Origin: Treponema sp. OMZ 787
GTDB taxonomy: Bacteria; Spirochaetota; Spirochaetia; Treponematales; Treponemataceae
DNA: 64,000 bases
Assembly (NCBI RefSeq): GCF_024181225.1
Contig: NZ_CP051198.1
Span: 992,001 to 1,056,000, forward strand
Direction: 5' to 3'
Below the pieces are notes generated by a model. That model was not told where the DNA came from. It made no database searches and worked only from the letters and a program-made list of their open reading frames with translations. Position 1 is the stretch's first letter. Each line of letters starts with the position of its first letter. The position numbers were made by a program, and so were the translations under genes. Positions 26,918 through 35,228 of this stretch are shown here, piece after piece.

Positions 26918-27363
26918 ATTATAGTGTTATAATAAAACTATGAAACCAAAACTTTGTATTTGTTCACAGCCTAATTATCTCATTCGGACAGCGATTGAAG
27001 CAGAAATCCTTTTTGCGGTTTGCATAATCAAAAAGCAAGCTCTGACCGGAGGGAAGATCCTTGCCTGTGAAGACAAGTGCAGCAAAAAGATTGGAGCGGT
27101 ATTGGTGCAGCAAGCCGATAGGCGCAGCTTCGAAGCAAGCGCGGTCTTCAATTTTGTTTTCTTTGTAATGTTAAAAAACAAAATTGAGCAGTCCGCTGCT
27201 CAAAGGTGCTTACGCCTCTTTGAGCAGCGAGTTTTGCCATTCGGCAAAACATCGGGGTTTAAACTTTTAAATTTACTAAACCTCCCCACTGACAGGACTT
27301 TTGGAAATAAGCGGAGCAGTAGTACATTATCCAAACTGTAAATCGTAAAATAATCTTAACGTA
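26918..27363. other. 446-base intergenic region, no convincing gene
   Basis: Open frames on both strands (26940-27341 plus, 26975-27181 minus) have no ribosome site, atypical composition and no recognisable motif. The right half holds three tight stem-loops (27149-27250). The left part (26960-27140) is more GC-rich than the neighbouring genes and reads like a decayed or repeated intergenic sequence. Confidence 0.55.
27149..27250. repeat. Cluster of three perfect stem-loops
   Basis: Stem 1: 27149-27160 with 27175-27186 (12 bp, CAATTTTGTTTT arm). Stem 2: 27195-27205 with 27218-27228 (11 bp, GCTGCTCAAAG arm). Stem 3: 27231-27238 with 27243-27250 (8 bp, GTTTTGCC arm, ATTC loop). They are packed end to end between a plus-strand gene and the convergent malQ. 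They could terminate both transcripts or be a mosaic palindromic repeat. Confidence 0.75.
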
Positions 27364-28986
27364 TCAGTCCCTATTGTACAAGACATTCCAAAGTTGAAGT
27401 TTTTCGGTCATATCGCAGTTTTCGTAACCATCGGTCAGTCTCCATTGCCAGTTTGTACCCAGAGTCGATGGAGCGTTCATTCTTGCTTCCGAATTTAAAA
27501 ATAAAAGATCCTGCATCTGAACGCCAGCAAAATCGGCGACGGAAGAAAATGTTGTGCGGATTATTTCGGAGGCTAATTCTTTTTTAAATTCAAAAGTTTG
27601 TAAAATAGAGCAAATCCTTTCATCCACTTTTTTTCCGTAAAGATAGGTATAAATAAATTTCAGCATCTCCTCGGAAGAACCTTCAAGCCAACCCATGATG
27701 GTGTCGTTATCGTGGGAGCCGGTATATACGGCACAATTTTTTTTGTGGTTATGAGGCAGATAGGGGTTAGTCAGTTTTTCTCCTTTTAATTCGTTTAGGT
27801 CGAAGGCAAATTGCAGTATCTTCATCGTCGGAAAATGAAAATCATCCCGCAGGCGGGCAACTTCGGGTGTTATCACTCCAAGGTCTTCGGATAAAATAGG
27901 GAGCTCTGCCCTGTATTTTTCATCCAACGAAATCAGATCCTTTTGTACTTCTTCAAAAAAATGATGGTCAGGTCCCTTAACCCATTTTCCTTCTTGTGCT
28001 GTTTGTGCCCCTTGAGGGATTGCCCAAAAGGCTTCAAAGCCCCTGAAGTGATCTAACCTGATTATGTCAAAAAGTTTTAAGGTGTGCCGTATGCGGCTCT
28101 TCCACCAAAGGTAGCCGTCTTTTTTCATCTTAGCCCAGTCGTAAAGAGGGTTGCCCCAGAGCTGTCCTGTAGGGCTGAAAAAATCGGGAGGAACGCCCGC
28201 GACGGCCTTAGGTTTAGCTTCCTTGTCCAGTAAAAATAATTTTTGATTTTGCCAAACATCGGCCGAATCCATTGCCGCAAATATCGGAATGTCGCCTACA
28301 AGTTGTATGCCGTTTTCTTCAGCATATTCTTTTAATTTTTTCCACTGCGAAAAAAAGAAAAACTGTATAATCTTTTGGATTTCATACTCTTCGGAGTGCT
28401 CGTTTAAAAATTCTTGAACAGGTTTTTCTTTATTTAAGGCAAGAGGTTTAGGCCAAGCACCGCTCCAAATTCCTTGAGGCAGATTTTCTTTATTTGCTCT
28501 ATCTTCATAGTCTTCTTTAATTGTCATAAAGGCGGCATAGCCTTCCAGCCAAAAACTTTCTTCTTGATAGAATTTCTCAAGTTCTTCTTTTAATGATGAG
28601 TCCGTTTTTGTTTTTTGAGATAAAAATGCTGCGGCTTTTTTTAGCATCCTTGTTTTATGATAATGGATCAAACCGAAGTCAACTCTTTCAGGATTAGTAT
28701 TTTCTTGTACTGTTTTTTTGTATTCGTTAAAATCTTTATCTTGTAAAAAGCCTTTTTCATAAAGAGCTTCAAGGCTTATAAGATATGGGTTCCCTGCAAA
28801 GGCCGAAAAAGATGCGTAGGGAGAATCTCCGTAACCTGTGGGACCTATAGGAAGCATCTGCCAAATTCCTGTCCTTGTTGTTTTTAGCCAATCTATAAAG
28901 GCAAAAGCTTCTTTGCCTATTGTACCTACTCCTTCATTATTCGGAAGTGATGTAGGATGTAAGATGATGCCTGAAAGTCTTTTCAT
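27364..28986 (-). CDS. malQ: 4-alpha-glucanotransferase
   Basis: A 540-residue GH77 amylomaltase that transfers maltooligosaccharide units between glucans. Family signatures: GIILHPTSLPNNEGVGTIG at the N-terminus, WQMLPIGPTGYGDSPYAS, IRLDHFRGFEAFWAIP (containing the nucleophile Asp) near residues 310-325, LSEDLGVITPEV near 360-371, and TGSHDNDTIMGW near 415-426. Length is typical of the bacterial enzyme. The ATG overlaps the stop of the membrane gene before it by four bases. Confidence 0.97.
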   Translation of the reverse strand: MKRLSGIILHPTSLPNNEGVGTIGKEAFAFIDWLKTTRTGIWQMLPIGPTGYGDSPYASFSAFAGNPYLISLEALYEKGFLQDKDFNEYKKTVQENTNPERVDFGLIHYHKTRMLKKAAAFLSQKTKTDSSLKEELEKFYQEESFWLEGYAAFMTIKEDYEDRANKENLPQGIWSGAWPKPLALNKEKPVQEFLNEHSEEYEIQKIIQFFFFSQWKKLKEYAEENGIQLVGDIPIFAAMDSADVWQNQKLFLLDKEAKPKAVAGVPPDFFSPTGQLWGNPLYDWAKMKKDGYLWWKSRIRHTLKLFDIIRLDHFRGFEAFWAIPQGAQTAQEGKWVKGPDHHFFEEVQKDLISLDEKYRAELPILSEDLGVITPEVARLRDDFHFPTMKILQFAFDLNELKGEKLTNPYLPHNHKKNCAVYTGSHDNDTIMGWLEGSSEEMLKFIYTYLYGKKVDERICSILQTFEFKKELASEIIRTTFSSVADFAGVQMQDLLFLNSEARMNAPSTLGTNWQWRLTDGYENCDMTEKLQLWNVLYNRD

Positions 28987-29597
28987 TTGTTTTCCTCCGT
29001 TATCAATCTATAGTTTTCTGCTATGTAAAATATAATTCCCGTAATTCCCGGAAATACAAACAGGGCAGGGAATGAAATTAATAATTTTAAGGTGCTTAAA
29101 AATATTATCTTATATGTAAAAAAAGAATCTTCAAAAAAAAGATAAAAGGATTTTTTTAAGTTTGCGATTGTTCCTTCGTTTTTACTTTGAAAAGAAGCTA
29201 TGGCGGGATACCAAAAAAGGGAAAGCTCAAAAATTAAGAAGATAAAAATGATGAGTCCCGATAAAAAATATCCGGTAATAGTTTTTAGGCTTAAAAAATA
29301 TCTTAATAAAAAAATCAGGCTTAAAATAACCGATAATTTTATTGCAGATAGGGTTAAGGCTTCAGTAAAAGTTTCTTTTAAGCTGTGTATAAGTTTTTTT
29401 ATTGTTGCCCCATCTTCTTTATAATAGAAAGAATATAAGGCAAAACTCATTATGTGAAAAATTATATAAGCACTTATGTTAAAGCTAAAAGCTGCATAAT
29501 AATTTTTAGGTAAAATTACCGGCATAAAAATAATCAAAAAAAATATGAGAATAAAAATTAAGTTAAAAAAAAATATTTCTTTTTTCTTTTTTATCAT
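28983..29597 (-). CDS. Membrane protein of unknown function
   Basis: A 204-residue protein with about five hydrophobic helices separated by Lys-rich loops; four lysines precede the first helix. The start at 29597 (MIKKKKEIFFF) avoids the overlap with ddl that the longer frame from 29678 would create. It resembles DUF624-type or similar small membrane proteins only in general layout; family not recognised. It lies between ddl and malQ with tight spacing. Confidence 0.65.
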   Translation of the reverse strand: MIKKKKEIFFFNLIFILIFFLIIFMPVILPKNYYAAFSFNISAYIIFHIMSFALYSFYYKEDGATIKKLIHSLKETFTEALTLSAIKLSVILSLIFLLRYFLSLKTITGYFLSGLIIFIFLIFELSLFWYPAIASFQSKNEGTIANLKKSFYLFFEDSFFTYKIIFLSTLKLLISFPALFVFPGITGIIFYIAENYRLITEENK

Positions 29598-29616
29598 CGT
29601 GCCTATTTTGTGTAAT

Positions 29617-30723
29617 TTAAGATTGACGGCATGTTTTAAGTTTCCTGTCTGTCTTAAATCTATCGATTGCAAGTTCAATCAAGTGCATAATAAGCTCATT
29701 GTATGGAAGGCCTGAAGCTCCGCACATTTTAGGAAACATCGAAATTGAGGTAAAGCCGGGAATAGTGTTTACCTCGTTTAAGTATATCTTTCCGGTTCTT
29801 TTATCGATAAAAAAATCTACACGGGAAAGGCCTGAAAGATCCAAGGCTTCATAGGCCTTGATAGCTGTTTCTCTGATTGTTTTTCTTTGACTCTCGGTTA
29901 AGTCGGCCGGAATCTTTAACTCAGCTCCGTTAGGATCAGTATACTTTGCTTCATAGTCATAAAATTTATGGGTAGGAATTATTTCTCCCGGAATGTAGGC
30001 TATCGTTTTTGTGTTACCTGTAACTGAACATTCTACTTCTCTCGCTTCAATACAGGCTTCAATTAAAATTTTATTATCCCATAAAAAAGATTCTTCTGCC
30101 TGCTCCAAAAGTTCTGTTCTGTTTTTTACCATTCCGGCTCCTACAGAGCTTCCTGCCCTGCAGGGTTTTATAAAGAGGGGATATTCCAAATCCTTTTCGG
30201 CTCTTGCCAAGAGAGTCTTTTTCTTTTCGGGATCATCCCAGTCCTGTTTTTTGATTGCTATGTAAGGCACGATGGGAAGGCCCGAATAATCCCAAATCAT
30301 CTTTGTTTTTTCCTTATCCATTGATATGCTTGTGGACATTACATCGCCCCCTACATAGGGGAGATCTGCCATTTCAAATAGACCTTGGATTGTGCCGTCC
30401 TCGCCGAATCTTCCGTGTAAAACGGCAAAGACTGCATCGGTCGGTAAAAACTCGTCTCCTGCTTTTAAGCCTTTTTTTGTGCCTCCTCCCGGAATAAGGG
30501 TTACTCTCTTTGCCTCATCTTTTTTTATTTTTAAAACGGCCTTTTCGTTTTTTATAATGCGTTCTCTTTCTGCGTCATCATGTAAATACCATGCTCCGGT
30601 TTTGGAAATTCCTATAAGGTGAAGCCTGTGTTTTTTATCTATTGTTCTTATAATCGATGATGCTGATTTTAAAGAAACCTCATGCTCGCTGGATTTTCCG
30701 CCGTAGATGATTGCTATATTCAT
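29617..30723 (-). CDS. ddl: D-alanine--D-alanine ligase
   Basis: A 368-residue ATP-grasp ligase making the D-Ala-D-Ala dipeptide for peptidoglycan. N-terminal IIYGGKSSEHEVSLKSA; central VLHGRFGEDGTIQGLFE near residues 100-116; KPCRAGSSVGAG near 187-198; catalytic-loop YDYEAKYTDPNGAELKIPA near 270-290; C-terminal YLNEVNTIPGFTSISMFPKM near 320-340. The length is the longer Ddl type. It starts from its own promoter and leads a unit with the membrane gene and malQ. Confidence 0.97.
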   Translation of the reverse strand: MNIAIIYGGKSSEHEVSLKSASSIIRTIDKKHRLHLIGISKTGAWYLHDDAERERIIKNEKAVLKIKKDEAKRVTLIPGGGTKKGLKAGDEFLPTDAVFAVLHGRFGEDGTIQGLFEMADLPYVGGDVMSTSISMDKEKTKMIWDYSGLPIVPYIAIKKQDWDDPEKKKTLLARAEKDLEYPLFIKPCRAGSSVGAGMVKNRTELLEQAEESFLWDNKILIEACIEAREVECSVTGNTKTIAYIPGEIIPTHKFYDYEAKYTDPNGAELKIPADLTESQRKTIRETAIKAYEALDLSGLSRVDFFIDKRTGKIYLNEVNTIPGFTSISMFPKMCGASGLPYNELIMHLIELAIDRFKTDRKLKTCRQS

Positions 30724-30771
30724 ATTTACTCTCCATAAATTACTGTCTGTAAAATTAAATTAATGTAAGTT

Positions 30772-30800
30772 ATTCTATCATTGTTTTGTAAAATTTTCAA
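30772..30800 (-). promoter_or_regulatory. sigma-70-type promoter of ddl
   Basis: Minus strand TTGAAA (30795-30800) and TAGAAT (30772-30777), 17-base spacer, about 45 bases upstream of the ddl ATG, which has a GGAG site. Confidence 0.7.
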
Positions 30801-30810
30801 TCGGATAAGA

Positions 30811-31401
30811 TTAAAACGCATTAACAGTTTCAATACCCTTATACGCAATCTCATTTTTATTATCCGATAAAAAAACTTCTAAGATGCTGATTGCCGAATT
30901 TTTAGGAGCAAATTTATTTCTTAAAGAAAAATTATCCAAGGCCCAGGCGAGAGCCATAGTTATTGTGCCGTAGTGTGTTACGATTATGATGTCTTCATCT
31001 TTTAAGGCTGTCTCTTCTAAAAATTCTGCAGTTCTTTTAAAATGGTCAAAGGATGTTTCGCCATCAGGAGGGGCTATGGTATCGTTATTTTCGATCCAGT
31101 TTTTTGCTTCAATAGGATATTTTGCCTGAGCTTCTTCAAATGTGAAACCCTTAAAAATACCGAAATTATATTCTTGAAGTCTTTTATCGGTTTGAATATT
31201 TTTAAGCCCTAGGTACTCGGCTGTTTGCAAGGCTCTTTTAAAAGGACTAGAATAAACCTTAAACGAAGCAAATTCTTTTAGCCTGGGTTTTAACTCGTCA
31301 AGCATGGGGTAGGCTTCTTCGGCTAATAGACTGTCATCAAAACTAAAAATCTTTTTTTTATTTGTTACCGTTATTCCGTGTCTTATTAAAACTATCTTCA
31401 T
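30811..31401 (-). CDS. cobC: Histidine phosphatase, probable alpha-ribazole phosphatase
   Basis: A 196-residue histidine-phosphatase-fold enzyme. The RHG catalytic motif is in LIRHGITVTN at residues 5-14. SSPFKRALQTAEYL is near 51-64, and the second His is in VTHYGTI near 140-146. Position directly after cobS and cobU makes removal of phosphate from the lower-ligand precursor of cobalamin the likely role. The fold alone would also allow phosphoglycerate mutase-like activity. Confidence 0.85.
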   Translation of the reverse strand: MKIVLIRHGITVTNKKKIFSFDDSLLAEEAYPMLDELKPRLKEFASFKVYSSPFKRALQTAEYLGLKNIQTDKRLQEYNFGIFKGFTFEEAQAKYPIEAKNWIENNDTIAPPDGETSFDHFKRTAEFLEETALKDEDIIIVTHYGTITMALAWALDNFSLRNKFAPKNSAISILEVFLSDNKNEIAYKGIETVNAF

Positions 31402-31410
31402 ATTTTATCC

Positions 31411-32187
31411 TTATATCTTTATAAAAAAACTTGAACTTAAAAGAGCAAGTTCCGTTAATTCGACAATAAAACCGTTTACGTCGCCTGTTGTGCCGCCGAT
31501 TTTTTTGTATGAAATTCTTATTACGATAAATGTTAGAATGAGTGCGATTGCCGGAAAGAGTAAATATTTTATACGCTCTGCAAAAATAAAGACTCCTTGA
31601 ATTTTTGAAAATCCTGCTATCTCAGGAGCAAAAAGCGAAAGGAGGCATACGATTATGAGCCAAAAGAAAAAACCGGCCTTGGAGGCCGCTTTATGAAATA
31701 GGGCGCCGAGACCCGTATCCTTTGCAGGCTTTGAAAAAACTACAACCGCCAAACCTGAAAGCCTCGAAATTATTCCCGCTAATATAAGAAGTCCTGCATC
31801 GGGCATTATGGTAGAATAATTTATGTATCTAAGAAGCAAAAAAACATTGAGGCCTATTGTTCCATAAGTTCCAATTCTCGGATCCTGCATAATTTCCAAT
31901 ATTTTTTCTTTTTTTCTTACAGAAAAAAAACCGTCTACGGTGTCTCCAACTCCGTCAAGGTGAATACCGCCTGTTAAAAACAAGTATAGGAGTAAGCTGA
32001 AGAAGCCCGATATTTCAAGATACTTTTGCGGAAGAAAATAGATTGGGATGAGCACAAGGCTTGCAATAATTCCGCCTATAAGAGGGAAAAAATAAAAGGC
32101 TCTTTTAATATTTTTTTCGTTAAAGTCTACATTGAGATTTATGGGTATGCGTGTAAAAAACTGCAATGCTAAGATAAATCCTTTCAT
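31411..32187 (-). CDS. cobS: Adenosylcobinamide-GDP ribazoletransferase
   Basis: A 258-residue polytopic membrane enzyme that joins alpha-ribazole to adenosylcobinamide-GDP, the last stage of cobalamin assembly. The N-terminal ALQFFTRIPI and the metal-binding HLDGVGDTVDGFFS near residues 95-108 are diagnostic, as is the PRIGTYGTIGLN segment near 121-132. The C-terminal GGTTGDVNGFIVELTE also fits. It lies 19 bases after cobU and 9 before cobC. Confidence 0.96.
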   Translation of the reverse strand: MKGFILALQFFTRIPINLNVDFNEKNIKRAFYFFPLIGGIIASLVLIPIYFLPQKYLEISGFFSLLLYLFLTGGIHLDGVGDTVDGFFSVRKKEKILEIMQDPRIGTYGTIGLNVFLLLRYINYSTIMPDAGLLILAGIISRLSGLAVVVFSKPAKDTGLGALFHKAASKAGFFFWLIIVCLLSLFAPEIAGFSKIQGVFIFAERIKYLLFPAIALILTFIVIRISYKKIGGTTGDVNGFIVELTELALLSSSFFIKI

Positions 32188-32206
32188 ATTGTTTTTCCTT
32201 TTTGAA

Positions 32207-32746
32207 TTAAGATTTTATTTTTATCGGCAAACCGCATACGCAGAGCACAACCTCATCTGCAAGTTCGGCAATTTTTGCATTTACTATTCCCTGAATATCC
32301 GAAAAAGCTCTTGATACAGGGTGCATAGGTACAATAGATGAGCCTACCTCATTTGTTACAAGAATTAAGGAGCCGTTTATTTTGTTTATTTCTAAAATAA
32401 GATTTTTAATTTGGTTTAATGCGGTATCTATTGTTTTTTGTATGTCTTCTTCGCTCGGCCGCTCTTTATCTCCCGTTATTTGAAAGAGAACTCGAGAAAT
32501 TAAATTTGTTATGCAGTCAAGTAAATAGTGCTTTTCTTCTTTTACGGCCTTTTCTAAATTTAAAAAAACTTCGTATGTACGCCATTTTGGGTTGCGTCGT
32601 GCAATATGCTTTTTTACTCTTTCCCGCATTTCATCATCATAGATTTCGGCGGTTGCTATATAGACAACATCGTCTATTCCGTCTAAAAGTTTTTCGGCAT
32701 AGGCTGATTTTCCGCTCCTTGATCCGCCGGTTATAAGTGTTATCAT
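32207..32746 (-). CDS. cobU: Adenosylcobinamide kinase/guanylyltransferase
   Basis: A 179-residue bifunctional enzyme that phosphorylates and then guanylates adenosylcobinamide. P-loop GGSRSGKSAYAE at residues 7-18; YIATAEIYDDEMRERVKKH near 30-48 supplies the guanylylated His region; LLDCITNLISR near 74-84; LVTNEVGSSIVPMHPVSR near 128-145. Length is typical. It heads cobU-cobS-cobC. Confidence 0.96.
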   Translation of the reverse strand: MITLITGGSRSGKSAYAEKLLDGIDDVVYIATAEIYDDEMRERVKKHIARRNPKWRTYEVFLNLEKAVKEEKHYLLDCITNLISRVLFQITGDKERPSEEDIQKTIDTALNQIKNLILEINKINGSLILVTNEVGSSIVPMHPVSRAFSDIQGIVNAKIAELADEVVLCVCGLPIKIKS

Positions 32747-32790
32747 AAGCAGATTATATCAAAAAAAAAAGAAATTGTTAAGTCTCAATG

Positions 32791-32816
32791 AAAAACATTA
32801 ATAAGCTAATGTTTTT
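32791..32816 (-). terminator. AT-rich 10-bp hairpin after the histidine kinase gene
   Basis: AAAAACATTA (32791-32800) and TAATGTTTTT (32807-32816) form a perfect stem with a 6-base loop, starting 11 bases after the kinase stop codon. Symmetric A and T runs let it act on either strand. It separates the kinase from cobU. Confidence 0.65.
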
Positions 32817-32827
32817 GATAAATGGTT

Positions 32828-33979
32828 TTAAAGCGTTCTATTTTTAAAAAACACCAGCCGCATAAAAAATCCTTTTACAGCGGGAAGACTTTCATAGTAA
32901 ACCGTTCCATCAGTTTCTTTTACTCTTTCTTCGATAGCTTTTAAGCCTATTCCTTTTTTGATTTCGGTACAGCCGACACCGTTATCTTTCATGGTTACTA
33001 TGAGAGAGGTCTCTGTATAGGAAAAATGAATTATGATTTTTGAAGCCTTGCCGTATTTTGCAGAGTTGGATAAAAACTCCTGTACAGCCTTATATACTGC
33101 GTGGCTTTGTTTTTCGTTTAAACTCCAAATATTTTTTGAAAAGGTAAACTGTACATTTATATTTGTCATTTTTTTAAATTCGTTTATCAGGTTATGAATT
33201 AAAATTATTGTTTCATACTTGTTATAGTCTATCGGTTTTAATTCTCTCAAAGCAAATCTGACTTCTTCTAAATTTTTTTTGGCAAAGGAATTTAAATCTA
33301 AAATCTTTTGGGGTAAATCATCGGTGTTGTTTTTTGCGGCAGCATAGAGTGCATTTAGCTGAATAATCATTGTAGAAAGTCCGTGTCCTACACTGTCGTG
33401 TATTTCCCGTGATATGCGGTTTCTTTCCTTTAAGGTCATAAGATCTTCGATCGACTCATTGTATATTTCCAAATCATGAATGGAATTTAAAAGCTCTTCT
33501 TTTTGGATATCAAGTTCTTCTATTTTATTTTGGAAATAAATACTTTTGTTTTGATTGATTTTAAAATATTCTAAAACTCCTCCGCTTAAAATAAAAAGAG
33601 CCGTATAGTTTACTATTGTTCCTATATCAAAATTTCTTAATGAAAATACGCAGACTCCAAGTCCTGCCGTGCCGAGGATATAGGTATAAGGCTTTGAATT
33701 ATAATAAAAACTATCTATCAAAGGAATTAAAAAGAGGAGAAACGGAATTTCGGCACCGGTTATATGCAGTAATAAACAAAGAGTCCAATCGGTTAAGCAA
33801 AGAATAAAAAAAAGAACGGTCTTATTATTTATATAGAAAAGTCTAAGATTAAATAAAATAATAAAACAAAGATATAATAAAAATTGAACTCCGCTAAGTT
33901 TATCTCCGCTTATGCTTATTTGAATAAGGCTTGATGCTATTAAAAAATAATGAATAAAAATAAAAAACTTATTTTTCAT
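32828..33979 (-). CDS. Orphan sensor histidine kinase (HisKA_3/DesK type)
   Basis: A 383-residue kinase. About five N-terminal membrane helices (residues 1-140) have no large extracellular loop. A coiled coil (about 148-185) leads to the phospho-acceptor motif ISREIHDSVGHGLS, with His194. The HATPase_c domain is C-terminal (VQEFLSNSAKYGKAS, then DNGVGCTEIKKGIGLKAIEERV). This is the NarL/DesK class, which pairs with LuxR-type regulators, but no regulator gene is nearby. The start at 33979 is chosen because the promoter overlaps the longer frame; there is no ribosome site. Confidence 0.88.
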   Translation of the reverse strand: MKNKFFIFIHYFLIASSLIQISISGDKLSGVQFLLYLCFIILFNLRLFYINNKTVLFFILCLTDWTLCLLLHITGAEIPFLLFLIPLIDSFYYNSKPYTYILGTAGLGVCVFSLRNFDIGTIVNYTALFILSGGVLEYFKINQNKSIYFQNKIEELDIQKEELLNSIHDLEIYNESIEDLMTLKERNRISREIHDSVGHGLSTMIIQLNALYAAAKNNTDDLPQKILDLNSFAKKNLEEVRFALRELKPIDYNKYETIILIHNLINEFKKMTNINVQFTFSKNIWSLNEKQSHAVYKAVQEFLSNSAKYGKASKIIIHFSYTETSLIVTMKDNGVGCTEIKKGIGLKAIEERVKETDGTVYYESLPAVKGFFMRLVFFKNRTL

Positions 33980-33986
33980 ATGCCTG

Positions 33987-34015
33987 ATTATATTATAATA
34001 ATTAAGATGTTGCAA
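33987..34015 (-). promoter_or_regulatory. Promoter of the histidine kinase, predicting a leaderless mRNA
   Basis: Minus strand TTGCAA (34010-34015), 17-base spacer, TATAAT (33987-33992). Only seven bases lie between the -10 box and ATG 33979, so transcription should begin at or within a base or two of the start codon. Confidence 0.65.
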
Positions 34016-34025
34016 GATTGGTGTT

Positions 34026-34054
34026 CAAAAAAGGAGGCAGAAGTTGCCTCCTTT
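34026..34054 (-). terminator. Rho-independent terminator of the ABC-2 exporter operon
   Basis: A 10-bp stem (34045-34054 with 34030-34039, arm AAAGGAGGCA on the minus strand) and a 5-base loop, followed on the minus strand by a T-run. It lies just after the last permease stop and before the kinase promoter, so the kinase is not part of the exporter transcript. Confidence 0.85.
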
Positions 34055-34057
34055 CAA

Positions 34058-35218
34058 TTAATTTATCTCATTATTAAATTCTTTTATTCTCCAGCTGCCT
34101 GCCGTAAAAATTGCGGCACACATTGCCCAAACTATCAATATATTCGGAAAAAGTTTTTCTTTTTCAAGCATTTCCATAAGCCAATATAAAGGGGAAAACA
34201 TGGAAATATTTTTAAATACGGGTGGAATTGAAACAAAGGGCATCACTGCAATCAGTGCAAGGAAAAACATTACTATCGTAAGGAGGCTTGTCATATTCGA
34301 TGCCAAGGGCAGCTGAGATTCCTTTTTAAAAATTCTGGCAACTAAAATGGCTATGGAGAGGGCAAAAAAGCTTGTTGAAACAACAGCTAAAAATATCAAG
34401 GGAAGCCCTGTAATCTCCAGTTTAAATACTATTGTCGCAAAAACAAAAACAACCATGTTTATTACTACCTGAATAAATACAAAGGCCGATAAAAAACTTC
34501 CCACTATTTTAAATTCGGAATTGGGGCTTATTATTGCACGTGCAAGCATCTTTGTTTCCCTGAATTTTATTAGATCTGTAGCAATTGCATTTGAGCCGAA
34601 AAGTATTATGTACAATACGAGTAAGGTCATCATTTTTAAACCTAGACTTATGATGTTTCCGTTATCTTGAGCTTTAAATACCACATTTATATTGTTGTTT
34701 AAAAGACTGTCTTTTTTTTCGGAAAGATCCGAGTTTTTAATAAAGTTATCTAAAAGATAAGCATTTATGCTTAAATTCAAGGCTTGAATTCTATTATCAA
34801 GAACAACGCTTTCTTCCGTTTTTAAAATTTCAAGCTCAGGCTTTTCTCCTTTTGAAATTTTTTCGGAAAAATCTTTAGGTATAATTATAAGACCCGGTAT
34901 TTTTCCCATTGCAAGTTTTTCCTTAGCCTTTTCCAGTTCCTTTTCTCTATTTTCAGGACGAATCGTAGACTCGGAACCCGAAAAAAAGTTTTCCCAAAGA
35001 TCTCCGGAATCATCTACAAAATAGGCTGTCTCATTCATTTGAACGGTATATTCAGTGCTCTTTTTTGAAGTCTCAGTCTCTTTTGGTTTAAGAATAAATC
35101 CTATTATAAGAATCAAAATTATCATCGCAAAAGGAAAAAAAATCAGCATTCCTGTATTTGATATATTTTTCAATATTCTTTTTAACTGTGCTAAAAATAA
35201 AATCAAGAATTTTTTCAT
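34058..35218 (-). CDS. ABC-2 type transporter permease
   Basis: A 386-residue ABC-2 membrane protein. One N-terminal helix (residues 20-43) is followed by a large extracytoplasmic domain (about 45-205) and a cluster of five C-terminal helices. The FRETKMLARAIISPNS segment near residues 235-250 is typical of the coupling region in YhgE/DrrB-like exporters. It is the third gene of an ATPase-permease-permease unit, 10 bases after the previous one. Substrate unknown; drug, peptide or lipid export is possible. Confidence 0.87.
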   Translation of the reverse strand: MKKFLILFLAQLKRILKNISNTGMLIFFPFAMIILILIIGFILKPKETETSKKSTEYTVQMNETAYFVDDSGDLWENFFSGSESTIRPENREKELEKAKEKLAMGKIPGLIIIPKDFSEKISKGEKPELEILKTEESVVLDNRIQALNLSINAYLLDNFIKNSDLSEKKDSLLNNNINVVFKAQDNGNIISLGLKMMTLLVLYIILFGSNAIATDLIKFRETKMLARAIISPNSEFKIVGSFLSAFVFIQVVINMVVFVFATIVFKLEITGLPLIFLAVVSTSFFALSIAILVARIFKKESQLPLASNMTSLLTIVMFFLALIAVMPFVSIPPVFKNISMFSPLYWLMEMLEKEKLFPNILIVWAMCAAIFTAGSWRIKEFNNEIN

Positions 35219-35228
35219 ATCCGCCCTC

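Noticed and set aside
26940-27341. 133-residue plus-strand open frame after the lipoprotein gene
   Set aside because: No ribosome site, composition unlike neighbouring genes, and it runs through three perfect stem-loops; no motif recognised.
29010-29678. Longer start at 29678 for the membrane gene upstream of malQ
   Set aside because: The extra 27 residues overlap ddl and are not hydrophobic; the ATG at 29597 begins with the lysine-rich lead of a first helix.
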